Shown here: positions 27,218 through 36,385 of the stretch, one piece after another
How the letters are laid out: every line of letters starts with the position of its first letter
How positions within the stretch are numbered: the stretch's first letter is position 1
NCBI RefSeq assembly: GCF_000155615.1
Contig: NZ_DS989915.1
Span: forward strand, 510,979 to 574,978
Direction: 5' to 3'
DNA from: Alcanivorax sp. DG881
GTDB lineage: Bacteria; Pseudomonadota; Gammaproteobacteria; Pseudomonadales; Alcanivoracaceae
DNA: 64,000 nucleotides
The notes under the pieces: model-generated
Told to the model about the DNA's origin: nothing
What the model saw: only the letters and a program-made list of their open reading frames with translations
The model's database searches: none
Program-made: the position numbers and the translations under genes

Positions 27218-27698
27218 GGTAATCATTGATGGCGCCATCGTGGACAACCAGTGGCAACGCCTTGAAGGTGACACGCTGGAAGGCGAGCTGCCCATCGGCA
27301 ACATCATTGTGCCGCTGGCCTACTGGCAGGCGAACCGTGATGCGCTGCTCAGTCGTGGCGATGTGGCCGTGTGGCTGGCGCCGGGCGAAGAACCGAAAGA
27401 CCTGGAAGACGACCTGGGCGCCCTGCCCCTGGTCGCCATCCATTTTCCGGCGTTTAAAGACGGCCGTGGGTATTCCTATGCGCGAGAGCTTCGCACCCGT
27501 TACAACTTCAAGGGTGAAGTTCGCGCCACCGGCGACGTACTCCGCGACCAGCTCTTCTACATGACCCGCTGCGGCTTCAACGCGTTCGAAGTGCGCGAAG
27601 ACCGCAGCATCGAAGAAGCACTGCAAGGTTTGAAAGATTTCAGCGTCACCTATCAGGGGGATGTCAACGAACCGCGCCCTCTGTATCGACGCGGTTAG
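27210..27698 (+). CDS. DUF934 protein, partner of sulfite reductase
   Basis: 162 residues of the DUF934 family, almost always encoded directly after cysI in proteobacteria and thought to act in sulfite reduction, possibly in electron delivery (family knowledge, not settled). Conserved parts are FPAFKDGRGYSYARELR, GEVRATGDVLRDQLFYMTRCGF and the acidic end. The ATG at 27210 overlaps the cysI stop by 8 bases; a 10-codon longer frame inside cysI is unlikely. Confidence 0.92.
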   Translation: MGKVIIDGAIVDNQWQRLEGDTLEGELPIGNIIVPLAYWQANRDALLSRGDVAVWLAPGEEPKDLEDDLGALPLVAIHFPAFKDGRGYSYARELRTRYNFKGEVRATGDVLRDQLFYMTRCGFNAFEVREDRSIEEALQGLKDFSVTYQGDVNEPRPLYRRG

Positions 27699-27720
27699 AT
27701 TTCAAACCGCTTCTGGCACC

Positions 27721-27772
27721 ATGAAAACGCCGTTACCGCTTTAGCAGCCTGTTAGAGCCAGCGGCGTTTTCG
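27721..27772. terminator. possible bidirectional terminator between DUF934 gene and zntB
   Basis: GAAAACGCCG and CGGCGTTTTC pair across a long loop of about 30 bases. The right arm overlaps the last codons of the minus-strand transporter gene. The large loop makes it less certain than the others. Confidence 0.4.
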
Positions 27773-28708
27773 CATCCACACCAGCACCCCGACACTGACA
27801 ACCCCGATCCCCGCCATAAACCACCAGAAACCCGCAGGGTCTTCAACACCTGGAAGGCCTCCCACATTGATGCCGAACAGGCCAGTAAGAAAACCCAACG
27901 GCAGAAACAACGCGGAGATCATCGCCAGCAGATACATGCGATCGTTGATGGCTTCGTTCTGCACGGAGAAAACCTCTTCCTGCAGCAAGGTGGCATGCTC
28001 GCGGGCCGCATCCAGATCTTCCAGCAGACGCTGCAAGCGATCCCCGGCTTCGCGAAGCAGCAAGGCATCGCCACCGGTGAACATGGCTTCGTTCTGCAAT
28101 TTGATCAGCGCTTCCCGTTGCGGCGCGAAGAAGCGTCGCAACGTGATAGAACGGCGACGAATCTGGCTGAGGCGCGGGGTCAGGCTAATGGTCGGGGCCT
28201 CCTCGATGGACAACGCACAGTCTTCCACCTCAGACTCCAGGTTTTCGATCACGTCTTCCATTCGCCAGATCAATTGATCAACCAGCCGGGTGACCAGCGC
28301 TGGAATAGCAACCACGCCCTCGCCGGCATCGAGCTCTTCCTGCACGGTCACCAGCGACAACAACGTGCGTTTCTGAGTGCTGATTACGCCTTGAGGCCCG
28401 ACCCACAACCGCAGGGCAATCATGTCTTCAGGCCGCGCACCTGGATGCAAATTGACCCCGCGCAGATACACCAGCAAGCCACCCGCCACTTCTGTGGCAC
28501 GAGGCCGCGTTTCCGAGGCAGTAAGTGCCGTAATAACCATTGGCGGAATGGACTGCTGTTCAAGCCACTGCTCGCTTTGCGGCTGCGTATAGTCCAGGTG
28601 AACCCAGTATGGCGATGTTTCGGATAACCGCGCCTGCGCATCGAAACCGGTAGCGCCACCCTGCCCATCCAGGGTCAGGGCTATTTTAAGCCAGTGAGAT
28701 TCGTTCAT
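27752..28708 (-). CDS. zntB: CorA-superfamily transporter, ZntB-like
   Basis: Pentameric inner-membrane channel-like transporter of divalent cations; ZntB proteins move zinc. 318 residues: a long cytoplasmic helical domain and two C-terminal membrane helices (YLLAMISALFLPLGFLTGLFG and FWWFMAGIGVVSVGVLVWM). The selectivity loop between them reads GINVGGLPGV, a GxN variant seen in ZntB-type proteins. I chose the ATG at 28708 with AGGAC upstream; this gives the usual ZntB length. Confidence 0.82.
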   Translation of the reverse strand: MNESHWLKIALTLDGQGGATGFDAQARLSETSPYWVHLDYTQPQSEQWLEQQSIPPMVITALTASETRPRATEVAGGLLVYLRGVNLHPGARPEDMIALRLWVGPQGVISTQKRTLLSLVTVQEELDAGEGVVAIPALVTRLVDQLIWRMEDVIENLESEVEDCALSIEEAPTISLTPRLSQIRRRSITLRRFFAPQREALIKLQNEAMFTGGDALLLREAGDRLQRLLEDLDAAREHATLLQEEVFSVQNEAINDRMYLLAMISALFLPLGFLTGLFGINVGGLPGVEDPAGFWWFMAGIGVVSVGVLVWMRKRRWL

Positions 28709-28786
28709 AAGCGTCCTTTCCACTCGCCACTGCATAACATGTTGCCACGCTACACAGCATGCGTTAGCGGACAAAAGCGCACAAAT

Positions 28787-28815
28787 AAAAAAAGCGCGGA
28801 TAAACCGCGCTTTTA
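28787..28815 (-). terminator. rho-independent terminator after acuI
   Basis: On the minus strand TAAAAGCGCGG / CCGCGCTTTTTTT with loop TTTAT, followed by ATTTG. It ends the acuI transcript before zntB. Confidence 0.88.
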
Positions 28816-28844
28816 CGTTCTGTCTGGCCTGCTCTAGCCAGTCG

Positions 28845-29837
28845 CTATTGCGGGAGTTTCACCACAACCCGACCACGGACGCCCCCGGCAAGAATGCGAT
28901 CCACCCACTCGACCACACCACCAAGATCCGTTTCATCGGCTTCAAGAAGCGCCAGGTTCTTTGGCATCCACTCATCGGCCAACAGTTGCCACATTTGCTG
29001 TTTGATCTCACAGGGCAGCTCAACACTGTCTACACCCAGCAGATTGACACCGCGCAGAATAAACGGGAAAACCGTCATTTCCAGTTTTGGCGAACCTGCC
29101 AGCCCGCAGCAGGTAGCACTGCCACCGTACTTGAGCCCCTTGAGAGCAGCAGCGAGCATCTCACCACCGACGCAATCCACCGCACCGGCCCATTGTTCTT
29201 TGGCCATTGGCTTGGCCGCACTGTCCAGAAAAGCCTGGCGATCAATGATCCGCGCGGCACCCAGATCCGTGAGCCATGCGCTGGCATCCGCCTTACCACT
29301 GACAGCAACCACTTCAAATCCCAGCTTGGCCAGAATCGCCACGCAAACACTGCCCACGCCGCCAGTTGCTCCGGTTACCACTACCGGCCCCTGATCCGGA
29401 TTAACGCCCGTATCAAGCAACGACTCAACGCTCAGTGCCGCCGTTAAGCCAGCGGTGCCCAAGAGCATGGCATCACGAGGCGCCAGGCCATCCGGTAGCG
29501 GCACCAACCATTCAGCAGGCACGCGGATATACTCTGCGTAGCCGCCATCAGTGTTCATACCCAGGTCATAACCCGTGCAAATCACCGCATCGCCCACACT
29601 AAAAGGACCATCGCTGGCCTCTTCCACCACGCCAACGGCATCAATGCCCGGGGTATGGGGAAATTGACGGGTGACACCCTTGTTGCCGGTGGCTGACAGC
29701 GCATCCTTGTAGTTCAGTGACGACCACTGCACCCGTACCAATACACCCCCTTCGCCCAATTCGCTCAGCTCGCGCTCTACCAGCGAATTGCTATAGCCGG
29801 TATCGGTCTCGCGGGTTTGTAATGCCTGAAAACTCAT
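28845..29837 (-). CDS. acuI: acrylyl-CoA reductase-like NADPH oxidoreductase (YhdH/AcuI)
   Basis: Zinc-independent medium-chain reductase; AcuI reduces acrylyl-CoA to propionyl-CoA, protecting the cell from acrylate (for example in DMSP metabolism). 330 residues: SSLNYKDALSATGNKGVTRQ, PGIDAVGVVEEA, the cofactor loop VVVTGATGGVGSVCVAILAK and VSGKADASAWLTDLGA. It lacks the structural zinc cysteines of alcohol dehydrogenases. GAGGAG lies 6 bases before the ATG. The precise substrate here is inferred from the family. Confidence 0.88.
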   Translation of the reverse strand: MSFQALQTRETDTGYSNSLVERELSELGEGGVLVRVQWSSLNYKDALSATGNKGVTRQFPHTPGIDAVGVVEEASDGPFSVGDAVICTGYDLGMNTDGGYAEYIRVPAEWLVPLPDGLAPRDAMLLGTAGLTAALSVESLLDTGVNPDQGPVVVTGATGGVGSVCVAILAKLGFEVVAVSGKADASAWLTDLGAARIIDRQAFLDSAAKPMAKEQWAGAVDCVGGEMLAAALKGLKYGGSATCCGLAGSPKLEMTVFPFILRGVNLLGVDSVELPCEIKQQMWQLLADEWMPKNLALLEADETDLGGVVEWVDRILAGGVRGRVVVKLPQ

Positions 29838-29872
29838 GGACTACTCCTCTGCGGTGTTGGGTAAAAACAAGG

Positions 29873-30925
29873 TTAGTGAATCTGGCGCTGACTACCTCGA
29901 TGCCAGAACTTCTCCAGCACTCTATGTACAGTCGCCTCCAGGGAAAAGCCGAGCTTCTCTCCCAGCTTGCGTTTGGCTTCCCACTGTACTTGGTAGAGCG
30001 TTTGGCTGTCTTTGCGCAGTTGTAACAACTCATCACTGGTCATGATTTCATCAACCAGGCCCAGTTCCTTCGCCTGGGTGCCGAACCAGTGTTCGCCAGT
30101 AGCCACCTTGTCCAGATCAAGACCACGACGGTTGTCGCGGACAAATCCCTTGAACAACTGATGGGTATCTTCCAGCTCTTCCTGGAACTTGGCCCGGCCT
30201 TTTTCGGTATTTTCACCCAGCATGGTCATGGTGCGCTTGTATTCACCGGCGGTCATCAGCTCCACATCAATATCGTTTTTCTTGAGCAAACGATGGAAAT
30301 TCGGGATCTGCGCGACCACACCAATAGAGCCGATAATCGCAAAAGGCGCCGCCACAATACGATCCGCAATGCAGGCCATCATGTAACCCCCGCTGGCGGC
30401 CACCTGATCCACAGCGATGGTCAGCTTGATCCCCTGATTACGTATTCGACGCAGCTGCGAGGATGCCAGCCCATAGCTGTGCACCAGACCACCGGGGCTT
30501 TCCAGCCGCACCAGCACTTCGTCATCCTGGCTGGCGACCTGCAAAACGGCGGTAATTTCACGGCGCAGGTGATCCACACCACTTGCCTGAACGTCGCCAT
30601 CGAAATCGAGAACAAACAGACGCGGCAGGATCTTGTCCTCAGTGCCGGCTTTCTTCTTCTGTTTAGCCTCAAGCTTTTCCTGTTTGCGTTTGGCCTTGTC
30701 GGCCTTTTTACGCTGAGCCTCCGGAATGATTTCCGCTTCCAGGGACTCCTTCAGGTCATCGAACTCATCATTGAGATGGCGGACTTTCAATTCGCCATCT
30801 TGATCGCCCTTGCCGCGATTACGCGACGCTGCCGCCGCAATGCCGCCCAAAATAAACAAAATCGCCACTACAAGGGTGGCGACTTTGGCCAGAAACATGC
30901 CGTATTCCATTAAAAACGCGATCAC
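29873..30925 (-). CDS. sohB: SohB, inner-membrane signal-peptide-peptidase-like protease
   Basis: S49-family serine protease facing the periplasm, related to SppA. 350 residues, GTG start (MIAFLMEYGMFLAKV, as in E. coli SohB). One membrane helix (about 10-33) is followed by a Lys/Glu-rich coiled linker. The catalytic Ser is in QVAASGGYMMAC and the general-base Lys in TAGEYKRTMTM. IGSIGVVAQIPNFHRLLKK is a family signature. Confidence 0.92.
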   Translation of the reverse strand: MIAFLMEYGMFLAKVATLVVAILFILGGIAAAASRNRGKGDQDGELKVRHLNDEFDDLKESLEAEIIPEAQRKKADKAKRKQEKLEAKQKKKAGTEDKILPRLFVLDFDGDVQASGVDHLRREITAVLQVASQDDEVLVRLESPGGLVHSYGLASSQLRRIRNQGIKLTIAVDQVAASGGYMMACIADRIVAAPFAIIGSIGVVAQIPNFHRLLKKNDIDVELMTAGEYKRTMTMLGENTEKGRAKFQEELEDTHQLFKGFVRDNRRGLDLDKVATGEHWFGTQAKELGLVDEIMTSDELLQLRKDSQTLYQVQWEAKRKLGEKLGFSLEATVHRVLEKFWHRGSQRQIH

Positions 30926-31106
30926 AGTCTATCTACTCTCCAGGGGATCCGGCGCGCGGCGCCAGTAATTCACGGAAATCAAACTCCCGCTGATTCTACA
31001 TAAGCCGGAGCCATTGGGGTAATCAGCGGGGGATAAAGACGGGGCAAAGAGGGTTTGCCCCGGACAGGAAGGTGCGCCGCCAACCTGGCGGTCGGCCGCA
31101 GGAGAA

Positions 31107-31754
31107 TCAGTCCCAACCAGAAATGGCTTGCTGGGCGCTGCCGTTCATGGGGCGCGCCACCAGCCCGGTAGGCCCCACATTGACCTCAAACAAAGCGCCA
31201 TCCGCCATGGGCAGATAAGCCGCGCTACCGTAGCGGGCATCGATAATCAGGCTCCAGCCTTCTTTTGCCAACAACCACACATCCAGACCAACCGGATCGC
31301 GATGCAGGCTGTAAACGGTACGCTCGCGGGAGCGCTCGTCTTCCAGAGCGTAATAACGCCCCTGGATACGGTCCAGTTGATAACCTGGTTTCAGGCCCAG
31401 CAGGCTGAACGGCATCTTCCACTTGATCACGCGAGCATCCAGTTGCCATTGATCCCCTTTCAATCGGAAGTCTTCCGCGCTGCCGTCTGTGCGGGTGACG
31501 GTAGCAATAAAGGACTGATCACCGGATTCGCGGAAGCTGACTGTGGCCACCGAGACTTCCTGGGCATATTCCTTGTAGCCGTAGAGGTTCAACGCAAAGA
31601 CGCTCATATAGATGGCCAACACCACCAACAACAGCCCGGCGGTGCCTTTCAGCCATTGCAGCACCCACTTCTGGCGCAGCAATACCCAGGCGCCCAGCAA
31701 AACGAACAGAAGACTGAAAGCGATAAGCACCAGGGGTGCCAAGGTGTAGTTCAT
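31107..31754 (-). CDS. membrane protein of unknown function
   Basis: 215 residues with two N-terminal membrane helices (about residues 6-26 and 37-57) and a soluble C-terminal domain beginning YGYKEYAQEVSVATVSFRES. Orthologues next to nudC in pseudomonads are often labelled multidrug or cation efflux pump, but nothing in the sequence is transporter-like. The ATG at 31754 is preferred over a TTG two codons earlier because AGGA lies 7 bases upstream. It is 12 bp downstream of nudC, so likely in one operon with it. Confidence 0.7.
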   Translation of the reverse strand: MNYTLAPLVLIAFSLLFVLLGAWVLLRQKWVLQWLKGTAGLLLVVLAIYMSVFALNLYGYKEYAQEVSVATVSFRESGDQSFIATVTRTDGSAEDFRLKGDQWQLDARVIKWKMPFSLLGLKPGYQLDRIQGRYYALEDERSRERTVYSLHRDPVGLDVWLLAKEGWSLIIDARYGSAAYLPMADGALFEVNVGPTGLVARPMNGSAQQAISGWD

Positions 31755-31766
31755 GCTCAAATCCTT

Positions 31767-32567
31767 CTAGAAACGGGCTATCCATTGATCGATCAGCGAG
31801 CGGGCAATACTGCCCGGTGGCGGCACCATGGGAAGATCCTGATAATGGAACCAGGCGGCATCAACGATTTCATCGTCATCGATGCGAATCTCCCCGCCCG
31901 CGTATTCCGCCATGAAACCCAGCATCAGGGAATGGGGAAACGGCCACGACTGACTATTCAGGTACTGTAAATTCTTCACTGATATGCCGCTTTCTTCCAT
32001 GACCTCCCGTGCCAATGCCTGCTCCGCTGTTTCTCCCGCCTCCATAAATCCGGCCAAGCAGGAATAAAACCCCTCGGGGAAACGGGCAGACCGTCCCAGC
32101 AACGCATGCTCACCATCAGTGACCAGCGTAATGATGCAGGGAGTAATGCGTGGGTACTGGAAATAGCCGCAACCTGCACAGGTCATCGCCAGATCACGGG
32201 GGTGTGGCTCTGTGGGGGAGCCGCAGCGACTACAAAAACGGTGATTCTGCCGCCAGCTCAAAAACTGCAGGGCCCGGCTGGCCATGGAAAATTCGGCATC
32301 GCTGAACGTCGTGCCAATCAGGCGGCGCAGTGGTACGCGCTGTAACTGGCCGTCATCGAATTCATGGCGGGACAGCTCGCAGACATAACAGGGCTGGCCA
32401 GACAGAAAACCCAGAAAATGGTAATCCGGGTGCTGACGAAGCCACTTGGCGGGCAGTTCCGGGAACTGCCAGTCCGCCTGGCTGGAAATCATTACATCCT
32501 GTTCATGGATGACATAGCAGCGCGCACTATCGGCGTCCTGGGGTTCCGGGCTGGAAAGATCAATCAT
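31767..32567 (-). CDS. nudC: NAD(+) diphosphatase / NAD-RNA decapping enzyme
   Basis: Nudix hydrolase that splits NAD(H) and removes NAD caps from RNA. 266 residues. The zinc ribbon is CSRCG and CAGCG. The Nudix box is GFMEAGETAEQALAREVMEE, followed by SQSWPFPHSLMLGF, the substrate-specific motif of NADH pyrophosphatases (SQPWPFPxS in the family; Pro is Ser here). It lies between fimL and the membrane protein gene, in the same order as in P. aeruginosa. Confidence 0.94.
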   Translation of the reverse strand: MIDLSSPEPQDADSARCYVIHEQDVMISSQADWQFPELPAKWLRQHPDYHFLGFLSGQPCYVCELSRHEFDDGQLQRVPLRRLIGTTFSDAEFSMASRALQFLSWRQNHRFCSRCGSPTEPHPRDLAMTCAGCGYFQYPRITPCIITLVTDGEHALLGRSARFPEGFYSCLAGFMEAGETAEQALAREVMEESGISVKNLQYLNSQSWPFPHSLMLGFMAEYAGGEIRIDDDEIVDAAWFHYQDLPMVPPPGSIARSLIDQWIARF

Positions 32568-32603
32568 GGCTGTCTCATGCGACGTTGTTCATGCGGCGAA
32601 AAC

Positions 32604-34283
32604 TCAGGCGACTTTTGACACCGGAAAGCCTAATGCATTCATGCTTTCCTCAGCCACCTCCAGCACGCCGTCACCAATGGGTTTCTGCTCTTCCATGCTT
32701 TCCAGGTAGTAATCCACTCCGGTCAGGGCATCCGCAAGGGTTTCCATGTTTTCCCGGGTAGGCACCTGATCACCGCCAAGCAACCGGTTGCTGATGTATT
32801 TGTGGCACGCCTCGGTAACCGCTTTGGCCCGATCCAGTTCCAGGAACATCAAGCCGCCCGCAATCGAGGCGAACGTACCCGGCAGATTGGACAGATGCAT
32901 GGCATCCCAGTTGTTATCCATGAACGAGGAAATAGACCGTTTGGCCAACGCCAGGCCGGCGCGGCACTCACCCACCACCGTCATGCGGGCGTCATCCAGT
33001 TGGTAGAGGGAAATATTGGTATTGTTGGCCGTACGGTGGACATCATCTTCCGGGCTGATGCTGCGTTCCAGGCCCGCCACCACGTTTTCCACGATCAGAA
33101 GGTCATCGACCAGCCCATGAAAAGCCTCGCCTTCCACGTTCTGATCTGGTGCCCATTTCGACACTTCCCGGGCGCGCAGTTTGATCACCCGGGATTCATC
33201 ATCCTTGTTGATCATGTCCAGGGTACTGCCCAGGCGATTCAGGCTGGCGGCGACCGACTGATAATTGGTGTCGGCAACGCCTTGGGAAGCCAAATCCAGG
33301 CTTTCCTTCAAATCCGCAATTTCATCGCGCATGGCGCTGGCCACAGAGCGAATCACCGAGCCGCTGGCGCCCGTCATCAATGCCAGCTCGCGCTGTAATA
33401 CGGTATCGCTGACTTCGGATTTCAGACCAAACGCCTGCTTCACATCGCCAATGGTTCCGCTGTCTTCAGCGGATAACGAGACGATAAACAGGCTCTCCTT
33501 GATCAGCAGCAGCGGCGCCTCTTCCGTCACCGCCTGATCGCCATCGTAGACCAGTTTCTTGAGCTGGCGATCGTATTGAGACAACAAGGCCTTGCGGGCC
33601 GGGGTGATCGCCATCTGGTCGCAATACATGGCCGTCAAAACCGCCTGGGCCACCCACAGAAAGCGGCTCAAGCCACATTGTCCTGCGGCGCGGTCCAGAC
33701 GCACCAGCGCCCGGGCCATCAACTTGAGATTGGTGGCATTGCCCTGGCCACGAAGCACACCCAGCAGGCCAACCTGATACATATGCCGCAGACGACGGGA
33801 CAGATCCGACAGTTCGCTGACGGACATCTCACGTTGAGGCGCTTCAGGCGAGCGTTGGCGGGACAGATCGGCACTGAAGAAATGGCTTTCCTGAATCAGG
33901 CCCTTACCACCGGAGCGACGCAACTCATTGATACCACCGATCAACAAGGCAGGCAGTGTTCGGTTCTTCAGCTGCACATAATCGAAATAGCGGGTCAGCA
34001 GGACAATCGCATTGCTCAGCGCCTGGATGCGGGCGTCAGACACTTTGTCCTGTAGCTCCCGCGCGGCCAGCGCCATCTCTTCACTCATTAAGGCTGCCGC
34101 AGGCAGCTCAACCACCTGGCAGATACCGCGAAGCTGCTGAAAGGCTTGCGCACAATGCTGCAGCTCATCCTGACGGCTCCGGTCGTCCGAGAACGCTTCA
34201 AGCTGGTTTTCGGCTTCCGTCAGGGTGGTATCTATCGCTTCCTTGAGAAAAGTCAGGGAGGTGGTATTTGTTATGGCAACCAT
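32604..34283 (-). CDS. fimL: FimL-like protein (ChpA N-terminal-like)
   Basis: 559 residues, similar in length and content to P. aeruginosa FimL (557), which resembles the N-terminal Hpt-like part of ChpA and acts with the Chp system on cAMP, Vfr and twitching motility (family knowledge). The sequence is all helical with Hpt-like bundles (FLKEAIDTTLTEAENQLEAF; LRHMYQVGLLGVLRGQ), and I see no catalytic His or kinase motif. GGAG precedes the ATG. A possible promoter lies upstream: TTGATG, 18 bases, TATTAT on the minus strand. Whether type IV pili are present is not shown in this window. Confidence 0.82.
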   Translation of the reverse strand: MVAITNTTSLTFLKEAIDTTLTEAENQLEAFSDDRSRQDELQHCAQAFQQLRGICQVVELPAAALMSEEMALAARELQDKVSDARIQALSNAIVLLTRYFDYVQLKNRTLPALLIGGINELRRSGGKGLIQESHFFSADLSRQRSPEAPQREMSVSELSDLSRRLRHMYQVGLLGVLRGQGNATNLKLMARALVRLDRAAGQCGLSRFLWVAQAVLTAMYCDQMAITPARKALLSQYDRQLKKLVYDGDQAVTEEAPLLLIKESLFIVSLSAEDSGTIGDVKQAFGLKSEVSDTVLQRELALMTGASGSVIRSVASAMRDEIADLKESLDLASQGVADTNYQSVAASLNRLGSTLDMINKDDESRVIKLRAREVSKWAPDQNVEGEAFHGLVDDLLIVENVVAGLERSISPEDDVHRTANNTNISLYQLDDARMTVVGECRAGLALAKRSISSFMDNNWDAMHLSNLPGTFASIAGGLMFLELDRAKAVTEACHKYISNRLLGGDQVPTRENMETLADALTGVDYYLESMEEQKPIGDGVLEVAEESMNALGFPVSKVA

Positions 34284-34554
34284 GGACTCTCCGCAAGCAC
34301 CAAACTGTTATTATCATCGGGTTCGTTCCGTTAGGCGCGCAACCCCCCGGATACACCCACAATCGTCATAATAGGATTGTAAAACAAGGCGCATCAACTT
34401 TTGCACGCCATCAAAGACTGCGTCAACTTTCATTTGTAAGCAACTGATTTATTGATGATTTGTTAACCTGCCCACACTCCTCCCCATGGCCAGAGACCAT
34501 TGCCCGTTACGTGTGCATATCAGCTACGTCAATCCCTCCATTGATCTAGGACAA

Positions 34555-34675
34555 ATTGCCGCCCCTTTGCACTGTACTGGGGCATGGCAAGTCCTTATCA
34601 TTGCCGCGCCCGTGTTAGGCGTGCTTCATCCGCCCGGGGCGACCTTTCCCATTTGCCGTTCAGCAGGAACCCGTC
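34555..34675 (+). promoter_or_regulatory. structured 5' leader of nhaB, candidate ion-sensing RNA
   Basis: Three consecutive hairpins lie just before nhaB: GCC-GCCCC pairing with GGGGC-AT-GGC (34558-34588, 13-base loop), GCGCC pairing with GGCGT (34606-34622, loop CGTGTTA), and CGCC-CGG-GGCG (34631-34641). The ribosome site AGGA and the ATG follow within 35 bases. Na+/H+ antiporter genes in proteobacteria are known to carry Li+/Na+-responsive leaders (nhaA-I class). The arrangement is suggestive, but I cannot confirm membership. The remainder of the 392-bp gap (34284-34554) should hold the divergent fimL and nhaB promoters. Confidence 0.4.
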
Positions 34676-36268
34676 ATGTCAGCCACGCTAGGCCGCGCCT
34701 TTGTTCAGAATTTCCTGGGGCAGGCCCCCGCCTGGTACAAATACACCATCGTTGCCTTCCTGCTGATCAACCCCCTGGTGGCCCTGGCCCTGGGCCCGGT
34801 GACGGCGGGCTGGCTGCTGCTGGCCGAGTTCATTTTCACCCTGGCCATGGCGCTCAAGTGCTATCCCCTGCAACCCGGCGGCCTGCTGGCCATTGAAGCC
34901 GTCATGATCGGCCTCACATCCGCGGATACCGTGCTGCATAAGGTGGTAGGCAATATCGAAGTAATGTTGCTGTTGATTTTCATGGTTGCCGGCATTTTCT
35001 TCCTTAAAGACCTGCTGCTTTTCATGTTCACCCGCCTGCTGCTGGGCGTGAAGTCCAAGGTCACCCTGAGCCTGCTATTCTGTGCCGCCGCCGCCATACT
35101 CTCAGCCTTCCTTGACGCGCTGACCGTAACCGCCGTGGTTATCGCTGTGTGCACCGGCTTTTACGGTATCTACCACAAGGTGGCCTCCGGCAAGACGTTC
35201 CAGCAAAAACATGACCATGGCGACGACACGGCCGTGGAGGAATTGCACCGCGAAGATCTGCGCCGCTTCCGCTCATTTCTGCGTAGCCTGTTAATGCATG
35301 CAGCGGTAGGCACCGCACTGGGCGGCGTTTGTACCCTGGTGGGAGAACCCCAGAACCTGCTGATTGCCAACAAGGCGGGCTGGGAATTCGGTGAGTTCTT
35401 CCTGCGCATGGCGCCCATCACCCTGCCAGTGCTGGCGATGGGCCTGCTGACCTGTATTTTTCTGGAAATCAGCGGCAGCTTTGGTTACGGCGAAGACATC
35501 CCCGAAAAAGTCCGCGGCATCATGCGTCAGTACGCCCTGGAGCAAGACCGTAAACGCACCCCGCAAAACCGGGCCGCACTGGTCATTCAAGCCATTACCG
35601 CCGTGTGGCTGGTGGTCGCCCTGGCCACCCATGCAGCTTCTGTGGGGTTGGTCGGGCTCACCGTCATCATTCTGGCCACCTCCTTCACCGGGATCATTGA
35701 AGAACACCGCCTGGGGGCAGCCTTCGAAGAAGCCCTGCCTTTCACCGCCTTGCTCACGGTGTTCTTCGCCGTGGTGGCGGTCATTGCGGACCAACAGCTA
35801 TTCGCGCCGGTTATTGAATATGTGCTGACCCTGGACAAACAGGTTCAAGGCCCCGCCTTCTACATGGCCAACGGTGTACTGTCGGCAGTCTCTGACAACG
35901 TCTTTGTGGCCACGGTGTATGTGGATGAAGTCGGACAGGCCCTGCTCAAGAACGAAATTGACCGGGACACGTTCGATCTGCTGGCCGTCGCCATTAACAC
36001 TGGCACCAACATCCCATCTGTGGCCACCCCTAACGGTCAGGCAGCCTTCCTGTTCCTGCTCACCTCGGCACTGGCGCCATTGGTGCGGTTATCCTATGGG
36101 CGCATGGTGGTCATGGCTTTGCCGTACACTATTGTGATGTCTATTACCGGCCTGATCATGACGGCCACCGCGCTAGAACCTGCCACTAACTACATGTACG
36201 AGAATGGCTGGATTCAGCACCACCAGGTTGGCGACCTGCAGGAAACACCGGTCATCCCGGGGCACTGA
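34676..36268 (+). CDS. nhaB: Na+/H+ antiporter NhaB
   Basis: Electrogenic 3 H+/2 Na+ exchanger of the inner membrane, used for sodium export and pH balance, fitting a salt-water lifestyle. 530 residues with about 12 hydrophobic segments. NhaB hallmarks include [15 protein letters not shown] near the start, [41 protein letters not shown] and [18 protein letters not shown], ending with [24 protein letters not shown] lies 8 bases before the ATG. Confidence 0.96.
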   Translation: MSATLGRAFVQNFLGQAPAWYKYTIVAFLLINPLVALALGPVTAGWLLLAEFIFTLAMALKCYPLQPGGLLAIEAVMIGLTSADTVLHKVVGNIEVMLLLIFMVAGIFFLKDLLLFMFTRLLLGVKSKVTLSLLFCAAAAILSAFLDALTVTAVVIAVCTGFYGIYHKVASGKTFQQKHDHGDDTAVEELHREDLRRFRSFLRSLLMHAAVGTALGGVCTLVGEPQNLLIANKAGWEFGEFFLRMAPITLPVLAMGLLTCIFLEISGSFGYGEDIPEKVRGIMRQYALEQDRKRTPQNRAALVIQAITAVWLVVALATHAASVGLVGLTVIILATSFTGIIEEHRLGAAFEEALPFTALLTVFFAVVAVIADQQLFAPVIEYVLTLDKQVQGPAFYMANGVLSAVSDNVFVATVYVDEVGQALLKNEIDRDTFDLLAVAINTGTNIPSVATPNGQAAFLFLLTSALAPLVRLSYGRMVVMALPYTIVMSITGLIMTATALEPATNYMYENGWIQHHQVGDLQETPVIPGH

Positions 36269-36330
36269 TTTGCCCCGGCTTGCCGGTGTAAAGAGGATAT
36301 TGCGGCGGAAGGCGACAACAGACCGGAAGG

Positions 36331-36350
36331 TGCCGCGCTAGCGGCATGGC
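36331..36350. repeat. short palindrome TGCCGC-GCTA-GCGGCA, copy 1
   Basis: A perfect 6-bp stem with a GCTA loop followed by TGGC, in the gap after nhaB and before the dnaQ stop. A sister copy (GCCGCTAGCGGC followed by ACGGTCC) is at 49227-49244 after fabI. Both sit at 3' ends of genes. No poly-T follows, so neither is a classical terminator. Confidence 0.4.
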
Positions 36351-36385
36351 CTGTTCAGGCGATGCTGTTGTTGTAACAGCTCCTG

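Noticed and set aside
25541..27307. 588-codon open frame on the minus strand opposite cysI
   Set aside because: It mirrors cysI in the antisense frame; the protein resembles no family and cysI is beyond doubt. High-GC genes often leave such antisense frames open.
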